A DNA stretch of 5,043 nucleotides from Klebsiella pneumoniae (lineage in GTDB: Bacteria; Pseudomonadota; Gammaproteobacteria; Pseudomonadales; Azotimanducaceae), in assembly GCA_945878745.1 (NCBI GenBank), contig CAMDVY010000263.1:1-5043 (forward strand), given 5' to 3'. Made by a program: the position numbers and the translations under genes. Of the stretch, positions 1 to 4,830 are shown one piece after another. Numbering within the stretch: position 1 is the first letter of the stretch; each line of letters starts with the position of its first letter. The notes under the pieces were generated by a model. That model was not told where the DNA came from. It searched no databases and was given only the letters and a program-made list of their open reading frames with translations.

Positions 1-249
1 CCACGACAGGTTGCTGCTCGCTGGAGTGAGATCGCGGAGATTTCCCTGCGGGCAGACAAGGTCACCTTGCCGCTGGACAATGCGACCGTCCGCTTTGTTG
101 CATGCAACGATGGACGACCGGAAGGACTGGGTGGAATCGACATCCAGTGCAATGACAAGCCAGCGATTCTGGCCGCTGCCAGAGCGCGAGGTCTGCAGAT
201 CGATGGCGACGTGGTCATGTTGTGCGGCATGAGAATGAGACTGGTCTGA
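1..249 (+). CDS. VOC-superfamily (glyoxalase-like) protein, 3' end only
   Basis: The frame is open from the left edge to a TGA at 247-249, giving 82 residues of a C-terminus. The visible part contains a beta-strand-like segment (LPLDNATVRFV), then DGRPEGLGGIDIQ, an alanine-rich helix (AILAAARARGLQID) and a closing strand VVMLCGMRMRLV. This pattern resembles the last beta-alpha-beta half of glyoxalase-like VOC proteins, where 'DGR.EGLGG.D' and a terminal 'LCG.R.RLV' strand recur. VOC proteins are metal-dependent lyases, isomerases or dioxygenases, or metal-free binding proteins. The N-terminal half and most metal ligands lie outside the window, so no reaction can be assigned. The stop overlaps the next start, so this gene is probably the upstream member of an operon with the acyl-CoA dehydrogenase and may act on the same pathway. 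The reading frame is well supported; the family call comes from recall of similar C-termini. Confidence 0.7.
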   Translation, partial: PRQVAARWSEIAEISLRADKVTLPLDNATVRFVACNDGRPEGLGGIDIQCNDKPAILAAARARGLQIDGDVVMLCGMRMRLV

Positions 250-251
250 TG
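247..251 (+). promoter_or_regulatory. TGATG stop/start overlap (translational coupling)
   Basis: The TGA of the VOC-family gene (247-249) and the ATG of the acyl-CoA dehydrogenase (249-251) share one base. Only weak purine-rich sequence (GAGA around 237-240) precedes the ATG, so re-initiation by ribosomes finishing the upstream gene is the likely mode of translation. This overlap decides the start choice for the dehydrogenase. Confidence 0.7.
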
Positions 252-1415
252 CATATCGCCTTTACCGAATCCCAGCATGCCATTGCCGACAATGTCGGCA
301 AGGTCTGTTCGGCGTTTGATGATACCTACTGGAGCGCATGCGACCGGGAGGCTCGCTTCCCGGAAGAGTTCGTCGCTGCCATGGCCAAAGGCGGCTGGCT
401 TGGCATCACCATGCCAGAAGCCTATGGAGGCTCAGGGCTCGGTGTCACTGAGGCGGCCATCATGATGCACACCGTTGCAAAAAGCGGTGGTGGACAGGCG
501 GCCGCATCCAGCGTTCACATCAACCTCTTCGGCCCCCACCCCATCGTGGTGTTCGGCACCGATGAGCAGAAAGAACGCATGCTGCCGCCAATCATCAGCG
601 GTCAGCACAAGGTCTGTTTCGGCGTCACCGAGCCCAATGCCGGGCTCGACACCACCAGCATTGAGACCTTTGCCGAGAAAGTGCCTGGTGGCTATCGCGT
701 CAACGGTCGAAAGATGTGGACGTCAACCGCGCAGGAAGCCAGCAAGATCCTGCTGCTGGCGCGGACGAGGAAAAAGCAGGACGTCACCAAACGAACTGAC
801 GGCATTACGCTGTTCTTTACTGATCTTGATCGCGCCCACATCCAGGTCGAACGCATACCAAAGATGGGTCGTGCGGCAGTCGATTCGAATGCGACATTCA
901 TCGATGACCTGTTCATTCCGGATGCCGATCGAATCGGTGAAGAAGGTCGAGGCTTCCAGTATCTGCTGCACAGCCTCAACCCGGAACGCATCCTAAGTGC
1001 CGCCGAAGCGGTTGGTGTCGGCCAGGACGCCATCAACCGCGCTGCCCGTTATGCACGCGAGAGAGTGGTATTCGGCAGGCCCATCGGTCAGAACCAGGGC
1101 ATCGCCCATCCACTGGCCGAATGCTGGGCGAACCTCGAAGCCGCTTATTGGCTGGCCATGCGCGCTGCGTCCCTCTACGACCAGGGACATCCGTGCGGCG
1201 CGGAAGCCAATGCCGCGAAGTTCCTGGGTGGCAAGGCAGGCTTCAATGCCTGCACACAGTCCATGCTGACCCACGGTGGCATGGGGTATGCGAAGGAGTT
1301 TCAAGTAGAACGACTGCTGCGGGAGTCGATGATTGCGCGCATCGCGCCGGTGTCAGAGCAGATGATCCTGAATTTTCTGGCGGAAAACGTTCTGGATTTG
1401 CCTAAATCTTATTGA
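249..1415 (+). CDS. acyl-CoA dehydrogenase family flavoprotein (IVD/LCAD-type catalytic Glu position)
   Basis: The 388-residue protein matches the usual length of FAD-dependent acyl-CoA dehydrogenases, which oxidise an acyl-CoA to the trans-2-enoyl-CoA and pass electrons to ETF. Visible features in order: an N-terminal helical domain with MPEAYGGSGLG (about 65-75); the central beta-domain motif CFGVTEPNAGLDT (123-135) and KMWTST (155-160), which contact FAD and substrate; and the C-terminal domain with RYARERVVFGRPIGQNQG, carrying the R-x-x-FG and NQ signature, and HGGMGYAKEFQVERLLRES. The canonical MCAD-type catalytic Glu near the C-terminus is replaced by Pro367 (IARIAPVSEQ). Glu246 in LNPERI aligns with the helix-G catalytic Glu of isovaleryl- and long-chain acyl-CoA dehydrogenases, so the enzyme is probably active. 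I chose the ATG at 249 because it overlaps the upstream TGA; an in-frame GTG at 222 would add nine residues and looks less likely. The substrate is unknown; a branched or long acyl chain is an inference. Confidence 0.93.
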   Translation: MHIAFTESQHAIADNVGKVCSAFDDTYWSACDREARFPEEFVAAMAKGGWLGITMPEAYGGSGLGVTEAAIMMHTVAKSGGGQAAASSVHINLFGPHPIVVFGTDEQKERMLPPIISGQHKVCFGVTEPNAGLDTTSIETFAEKVPGGYRVNGRKMWTSTAQEASKILLLARTRKKQDVTKRTDGITLFFTDLDRAHIQVERIPKMGRAAVDSNATFIDDLFIPDADRIGEEGRGFQYLLHSLNPERILSAAEAVGVGQDAINRAARYARERVVFGRPIGQNQGIAHPLAECWANLEAAYWLAMRAASLYDQGHPCGAEANAAKFLGGKAGFNACTQSMLTHGGMGYAKEFQVERLLRESMIARIAPVSEQMILNFLAENVLDLPKSY

Positions 1416-1421
1416 GGTCGC

Positions 1422-1447
1422 TGTAGGAGCGATCTCCTGATCGCGAT
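1422..1447 (+). repeat. REP unit 1
   Basis: A 26-bp unit with head TGTAGGAG followed by the hairpin GCGATC-TCCT-GATCGC (6-bp stem, 4-nt loop). It begins six bases after the acyl-CoA dehydrogenase stop codon and is identical to unit 3. Confidence 0.88.
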
Positions 1448-1464
1448 CTTCGATGATCCCAACC

Positions 1465-1490
1465 ATCGCGGTCTGGAGACCGCTCCTACA
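1465..1490 (-). repeat. REP unit 2 (inverted partner of unit 1)
   Basis: Read on the minus strand it has the same TGTAGGAG head and the hairpin GCGGTC-TCCA-GACCGC. It differs from unit 1 at three positions; two of these change an A-T pair to G-C and keep the stem paired. A 17-bp spacer separates it from unit 1. Confidence 0.88.
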
Positions 1491-1509
1491 TACCTGGCAT
1501 CACCAACCG

Positions 1510-1535
1510 TGTAGGAGCGATCTCCTGATCGCGAT
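1510..1535 (+). repeat. REP unit 3
   Basis: A perfect 26-bp copy of unit 1, with head TGTAGGAG and hairpin GCGATC-TCCT-GATCGC. The identity, against about 2-3 differences from the inverted partners, suggests a recent duplication of the whole pair or gene conversion between the plus-oriented units. Confidence 0.88.
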
Positions 1536-1553
1536 TGGTTTTTGATCGATCGG

Positions 1554-1578
1554 ATCGCGGTCAGGAGACCGCTCCTAC
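1554..1578 (-). repeat. REP unit 4, abutting the P450 stop codon
   Basis: On the minus strand this reads GTAGGAGCG with hairpin GCGGTC-TCCT-GACCGC. The P450 stop TGA (1579-1581) directly precedes GTAG in that orientation, so the element starts at the first base after the coding region. It shares the GGTC/GACC stem version with unit 2 but keeps the TCCT loop of units 1 and 3. Confidence 0.87.
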
Positions 1579-2889
1579 TCAACCCACCTTCACAGGCATG
1601 GATTGAATGGCCCTGAACAGCGCCGAACTCGCGCGCACCGGATTGCCAACCACCTCGACCGATTCAAATCTCTTGAGAATTTCTTCCCACAGCACCCTCA
1701 CCTGCATTTCCGCGAGGCGATTGCCCAAACAGCGATGAATGCCAAAGCCGAAACTCAGGTGATGGCGTGGGTCCTTGCGATCGATGATGAATCGGTTCGG
1801 CTCATCAATCACGCGCTCATCACGATTGCCGGATAGATACCACATCACCACCTTGTCACCTCGTTTGAACTCATGACCACGAAAGTGGGTGTCATGCAGC
1901 ACAGTGCGGCGCATATGTATCAATGGCGTCTGCCAGCGAATGATCTCCGGCACCATGGAGTGCACGAGTGCAGGCTTGTTTCGCAGCTTCACGAATTCGT
2001 CGGGAAACTCATTGAGTGCCAGAACCCCGCCGCTGATGGAGTTGCGAGTGGTGTCATTGCCACCAACCAGCAGGAGGATTACGTTTCCCAACAACTCACG
2101 TTGATCCATATCCTTCGTTGAAGGCGCGTGTGACAGCATGGACAACAGGTCAAATCCCGGTGGGGATACTTTCTTCCGTTCCCACATGCTGGCGAAATAG
2201 TCGCCACACTCCGCCAGGGCTTCCCAGAACAGGGCTGCGTCGGTGACAAAATCAGGGTCATCGGCGTTGCTGACGATGTTCGACCATCGAATGAGAATGG
2301 CGCGATCTTCCTGCGGCACGTCAAACAACGTGGCGAGCATGCGACTGGTGAGTTCCACCGAGACGTTGGGAACCCAGTCAAATATTTTGCCGCGAGGCAG
2401 CGCATCGAGGATCTCGCCAGCACGAGAACGAATCATGACTTCCAGTTCGGACAGGCTGCGCTGCGTAAACATCGGTGCCACGGTCATCCGTTGAGCATCA
2501 TGCCTGGGTGCATCCATCTGGATGAACATGGGCATTTCCTGCATCGCCGTCGGCCGCCCGTGGATGGTGATCCCCCCCATGGAGTAGTCCGACGAAAACG
2601 TCGTGTTGGCCTTGTCGATAGCCATGATGTCGTCGAAGCGGGTTATCGACCAATAGGCGCCGTACTGACTGTCGGCTGTGTAATGAATGGGGGCTTCGTC
2701 GCGCAATCGCTTGAAGTAGGCCGGCCACAACTCGTGCCGAAAAATTTCCGGGTTGGCGACATTCAATGTGTCGATCGGCACGGAATAAGGGTCGAAGTTT
2801 GCATCTACCGGTATGCGCTGCCTGACGCGACCTGACTTGCCAGCGACGGCTTGAGCACGTTGTCTGAGATGGTCGTAATTGCTAGCCAC
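1579..2889 (-). CDS. cytochrome P450, CYP153-like terminal hydroxylase
   Basis: The 436-residue soluble class I bacterial P450 has no signal peptide or membrane anchor. Key motifs: C-helix MDAPRHDAQR (126-134), I-helix LLVGGNDTTRNS (273-284) with the acid-alcohol pair D279-T280, the ExxR pair E315/R318 in EIIRWQTP, and the heme loop HLSFGFGIHRCLGNRLAE with axial ligand Cys387. Several stretches agree closely with what I recall of CYP153A enzymes: WPAYFKRLRDEAPIHY, GGVLALNEFPDEF, EIIRWQTPLIHMRRT and WEEILKRF. CYP153 enzymes hydroxylate the terminal methyl of medium-chain alkanes, fatty acids or alicyclic and terpenoid hydrocarbons, using NADH through a ferredoxin reductase and a [2Fe-2S] ferredoxin. 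Neither partner is encoded in this window. The start is GTG, set by AAGGAG six bases upstream. It diverges from the CoA-transferase and converges on the dehydrogenase. The subfamily call is confident; the substrate is not determinable. Confidence 0.93.
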   Translation of the reverse strand: MASNYDHLRQRAQAVAGKSGRVRQRIPVDANFDPYSVPIDTLNVANPEIFRHELWPAYFKRLRDEAPIHYTADSQYGAYWSITRFDDIMAIDKANTTFSSDYSMGGITIHGRPTAMQEMPMFIQMDAPRHDAQRMTVAPMFTQRSLSELEVMIRSRAGEILDALPRGKIFDWVPNVSVELTSRMLATLFDVPQEDRAILIRWSNIVSNADDPDFVTDAALFWEALAECGDYFASMWERKKVSPPGFDLLSMLSHAPSTKDMDQRELLGNVILLLVGGNDTTRNSISGGVLALNEFPDEFVKLRNKPALVHSMVPEIIRWQTPLIHMRRTVLHDTHFRGHEFKRGDKVVMWYLSGNRDERVIDEPNRFIIDRKDPRHHLSFGFGIHRCLGNRLAEMQVRVLWEEILKRFESVEVVGNPVRASSALFRAIQSMPVKVG

Positions 2890-2895
2890 GTTGCG

Positions 2896-2901
2896 CTCCT
2901 T
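2896..2901 (-). promoter_or_regulatory. Shine-Dalgarno site of the P450 gene
   Basis: On the minus strand this reads AAGGAG and lies six bases before the GTG at 2889-2887. Near-perfect complementarity and good spacing fix the non-ATG start codon. Confidence 0.8.
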
Positions 2902-2930
2902 CGGAAAGATCAGATGTTCCGGACCGGTCT

Positions 2931-2959
2931 ATTCATGCCGATTCTGGTGAGGTTGCCAA
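2931..2959 (-). promoter_or_regulatory. candidate sigma70 promoter for the P450 gene
   Basis: On the minus strand TTGGCA (2959-2954; five of six matches to TTGACA) is followed after 17 bp by ATGAAT (2936-2931), a poor -10 matching about three of six positions. This would give a leader of roughly 35 nt. A weak -10 would fit a regulated promoter, but chance is a real alternative. Confidence 0.3.
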
Positions 2960-3023
2960 TCTGCAACGATCTGCCGCATTGATGAAAGATCATCCGCGAG
3001 CGCTCCCGTTTCGCCTCCAACTA

Positions 3024-3029
3024 TAGAAT
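3024..3029 (+). promoter_or_regulatory. candidate -10 element for the CoA-transferase gene
   Basis: TAGAAT matches TATAAT at five of six positions and sits about 36 bp before the ATG at 3066, in the only AT-rich patch of the divergent region. No recognisable -35 lies 16-18 bp upstream (the sequence there is GC-rich), so an activator would be needed if this is used. Confidence 0.3.
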
Positions 3030-3054
3030 ACTCCCGAGTTCAGTAAATTGATCC

Positions 3055-3058
3055 GGAG
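3055..3058 (+). promoter_or_regulatory. Shine-Dalgarno site of the CoA-transferase gene
   Basis: GGAG ends seven bases before the ATG at 3066. It lies inside the extension that a TTG start at 3048 would create, and so favours the ATG as the true start. Confidence 0.7.
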
Positions 3059-3065
3059 CGTATTC

Positions 3066-4283
3066 ATGGCCGCACCCCTCGATGGCATCAAGGTGATCGA
3101 GATCGATAGCTGGATGGCTTCACCGAGCGCCGGCGCACTCCTGGCCGATCTCGGTGCCGAGGTCATCAAGATCGAGCCTCCGGGTGGTGATCCGATGCGT
3201 GGCAACAGCCGACCCGCCAAAGTTGAAACCGCATTCAAGAACTACGACCTTCAATTCGACGTCGACAACCGCGGCAAAAAATCCATCCTGGTTGATCTTG
3301 ATTCGTCGGCGGGCATCGAGGTCGTTCATCACCTCGTCAAGGGTGCACAGATTTTCATGTGCAACCTTCTGATCCAGCGGCAAACCAAATTCCGGCTGGA
3401 TCCGAAATCCCTTTTTGCCACCAATCCAAAACTGGTCCACGCCACCCTTACAGGGTATGGAACCACCGGCCCTGATGCATGGCGGCCGGGTTATGACGTC
3501 ACCGCTTTTTTTGGGCGCAGTGGTCTCTATGACGCGATGCGTGAAGGCGAACAAGGTACCGTGCCCATGGCCCGTCCAGCTCAGGGTGATCACACCACCG
3601 GTCTGGCCATGCTGGCATCGATCCTCGCAGCGCTGCGGTTGATGGAGCGCAGTGGTGAAGGTCAGGTCGTCGAGACTTCTCTTTACGAAACCGCTGTATG
3701 GACCCAGGCCTCTGACTACGGCATCACCGCTGTCGATCAGGCACCCGTTCGACGGCGCGCGCGCCACGATCTGCTCTCGATTACAGGCAATCGTTTTCCG
3801 TGTGGGGATGGCAAGTGGGTGGTCTTCAATATGATGGACGCCGGCGCGTTTGAGCGCTTGTGTCGAACGATCGGCCGTGAAGAATGGCTGCAGGATGAGC
3901 GATTCATGGACGGCAAAGGCCGTTATCAGCACATGCGGGTGCTGGTGGAAGGGGTAGACGCGAGCCTCGCGCAGAAAACCAGAGATGAATGGGGGGTCAT
4001 CTTCGACAGGGCAGGTCTCATCTGGGGCCCTGTGTTGACGCTGGATGAGGTATCTCGTGATCCACATGCTCACGCCATCGGCATGTTCCCGGAAATCGAA
4101 CACCCCGAGCATGGCCGATATCGCACCGTCAATGCGCCATTCAGATTTACGACCGCAGATGTTCGACCACGCGGCCCATCGCCCAAGCCTGGCCAGAATT
4201 CAGCACAGGTTCTTGCTGATGCGGGAATGAGTGAAAAGCAGATTAGCGACCTGCTCGCGAGTGGAGCAGTTCGAACAAATTAG
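3066..4283 (+). CDS. CaiB/BaiF (family III) CoA-transferase
   Basis: The 405-residue protein matches the typical length of family III CoA-transferases, intertwined dimers that move CoA between carboxylic acids through an aspartyl-CoA thioester. The N-terminus LDGIKVIEIDSWMASPSAGALLADLGAEVIKIEPPGGDPMR is the family's Rossmann-like signature. The segment LTGYGTTGPDAWRPGYD follows, and the catalytic nucleophile is Asp175 in AQGDHTTGLAMLASILAALRLMERSGEGQ. The C-terminal part has WGVIFDRAGLIWGPVLTLDEVSRDPHA, the usual site-lining segment, and NAPFRF. Related alpha-methylacyl-CoA racemases carry His in the 'GHD' position; here it is Tyr143 (PGYD), which favours a transferase over a racemase. The start ATG is chosen for its GGAG site; a TTG at 3048 is the alternative. 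It is divergent from the P450, which suggests shared regulation and a role in activating the acid produced by hydroxylation and oxidation. Donor and acceptor acids are unknown. Confidence 0.92.
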   Translation: MAAPLDGIKVIEIDSWMASPSAGALLADLGAEVIKIEPPGGDPMRGNSRPAKVETAFKNYDLQFDVDNRGKKSILVDLDSSAGIEVVHHLVKGAQIFMCNLLIQRQTKFRLDPKSLFATNPKLVHATLTGYGTTGPDAWRPGYDVTAFFGRSGLYDAMREGEQGTVPMARPAQGDHTTGLAMLASILAALRLMERSGEGQVVETSLYETAVWTQASDYGITAVDQAPVRRRARHDLLSITGNRFPCGDGKWVVFNMMDAGAFERLCRTIGREEWLQDERFMDGKGRYQHMRVLVEGVDASLAQKTRDEWGVIFDRAGLIWGPVLTLDEVSRDPHAHAIGMFPEIEHPEHGRYRTVNAPFRFTTADVRPRGPSPKPGQNSAQVLADAGMSEKQISDLLASGAVRTN

Positions 4284-4289
4284 TTTGGC

Positions 4290-4323
4290 GAAAAGAAACG
4301 ATCAGCGGATTGACCGCTGATCG
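4290..4323 (-). terminator. intrinsic terminator of the RRM gene
   Basis: A perfect 10-bp stem (4299-4308 pairing with 4314-4323; CGATCAGCGG) closes a five-base loop. In minus-strand orientation it is followed at once by TTTCTTTTC (4298-4290), a U-rich tail. It lies about 93 nt after the RRM gene's stop codon. On the plus strand it begins 15 nt after the CoA-transferase stop but has no U-tract there, so termination of that gene here would be weaker or Rho-assisted. Confidence 0.82.
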
Positions 4324-4366
4324 CTTACAGGCTTGCGAATGGAGCCTGGTGGACTGCCGATCAGGA

Positions 4367-4393
4367 TCTAGAACAACATTCCTGCGTTCTAGA
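4367..4393. repeat. 8-bp inverted repeat in the RRM gene 3' region
   Basis: TCTAGAAC (4367-4374) and GTTCTAGA (4386-4393) form a perfect 8-bp stem around an 11-base loop. It starts 23 nt after the RRM stop in the minus direction, between the gene and its terminator, so it would be transcribed in the 3' UTR. No U-tract follows. Its function is unknown; it could protect the transcript or bind a protein. Confidence 0.55.
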
Positions 4394-4416
4394 CACTCAC
4401 TGGCGTCTTCAGTCGT

Positions 4417-4830
4417 TTACCAACGACCGCCACCACTGCCGCCGCCACCGCCACTGCGATTGCCGCCGCCACCGCCACCACCGTAGCCACCACCACCGCC
4501 GCCACTGCGGCCGCCGCCACCACCACCGAAGCCACCACCGCCGCCACTGCGGCCACCACCGCCACCACCGCCAGCGCGATCTTCGCGGGGCTTGGCTTCG
4601 TTGACCTGCAGCTTGCGGCCTTCGTTGTCGCGGCCATTCAGGCCAGCAATTGCGGCTGCTGCTTCAGATTCGCTCGACATTTCGACGAAGCCAAAGCCCT
4701 TGCTACGGCCGCTCTCGCGATCTTCGATCACCTGCGCACTGACAACAGTGCCGAACTCAGCGAAGAGTCCATCAAGATCCGCAGACCGAACGCTATAGGC
4801 CAGGTTGCCGCAATACAGTTTCTTACCCAT
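4417..4830 (-). CDS. glycine-rich RRM RNA-binding protein
   Basis: The 137-residue cytoplasmic protein has one RNA recognition motif (about residues 3-80) and a glycine-rich tail (87-136). RNP2 is LYCGNL (5-10) and RNP1 is KGFGFVEM (44-51). The RNA-stacking aromatics are Tyr6, Phe46 and Phe48. The linker AKPREDRAGG is typical of the bacterial and plant glycine-rich RRM class. The tail is almost pure glycine, broken by three RSG motifs (94-96, 108-110, 125-127), single aromatics Phe101 and Tyr116, and a terminal Arg-Trp. Cys7 replaces the Val or Ile usual in RNP2. Members bind single-stranded RNA; cyanobacterial relatives are often cold-induced, but the role here is an inference. The gene stands alone with its own terminator and has only a weak ribosome binding site (GAGTGA). 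It is not evidently linked to the catabolic genes. Confidence 0.92.
   Translation of the reverse strand: MGKKLYCGNLAYSVRSADLDGLFAEFGTVVSAQVIEDRESGRSKGFGFVEMSSESEAAAAIAGLNGRDNEGRKLQVNEAKPREDRAGGGGGGGRSGGGGGFGGGGGGRSGGGGGGYGGGGGGGNRSGGGGGSGGGRW
4423..4572 (-). repeat. low-complexity GGN repeat tract encoding the glycine-rich tail
   Basis: About 150 bp made almost entirely of GGT/GGC codons (seen as ACC/GCC triplets on the plus strand), with imperfect repeats of an RSGGGGG block. Such tracts are prone to slippage, and glycine count often varies between strains. It also creates a long alternative-frame alanine/valine-rich ORF that is not a gene. Confidence 0.85.

Larger units (their letters stand above)
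1422..1578. repeat. REP array: two tandem inverted pairs (BIME-like) between convergent genes
   Basis: The gap between the dehydrogenase stop (1415) and the P450 stop (1579) holds four copies of a 25-26-bp palindromic unit headed GTAGGAGCG, in orientations +, -, +, -. Pair one spans 1422-1490 and pair two 1510-1578, so a roughly 69-bp module is repeated with an 88-bp period. Within pair one the two arms match at 23 of 26 positions and within pair two at 23 of 25; the two plus-oriented units are identical. Each pair can fold into a long hairpin and each unit into a short one. Such elements in gammaproteobacteria are mobilised by RAYT (REP-associated tyrosine) transposases acting in trans. Between convergent genes they can stop transcription or protect mRNA 3' ends. 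No transposase is encoded here. Confidence 0.9.

Noticed and set aside
222..248. GTG at 222 as the acyl-CoA dehydrogenase start
   Set aside because: The extra nine residues overlap the upstream gene further and resemble no family N-terminus. The ATG at 249 in a TGATG overlap is the simpler start.
692..1036. Minus-strand open frame inside the acyl-CoA dehydrogenase
   Set aside because: It lies wholly within a well-supported gene, shows no domain features and has no independent ribosome binding site that I could see.
1422..1578. CRISPR array, because of four similar short repeats
   Set aside because: The repeats alternate in orientation, the spacers are 17-19 bp and partly palindromic, and there are no cas genes. 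The pattern fits REP pairs.
3048..3065. TTG at 3048 as the CoA-transferase start
   Set aside because: The GGAG ribosome binding site lies inside this extension and is well spaced for the ATG at 3066, where the family N-terminus begins.
3120..4112. 330-codon open frame on the minus strand, antisense to the CoA-transferase
   Set aside because: The plus strand carries a full family III CoA-transferase with a catalytic Asp and proper start site. The antisense frame has no recognisable domain and is a shadow of GC-rich codon usage.
4389..4637. Alanine/valine-rich open frame overlapping the RRM gene's glycine tail
   Set aside because: It results from reading the GGN repeat tract in another frame. 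The sequence is low complexity and starts inside the RRM coding region.
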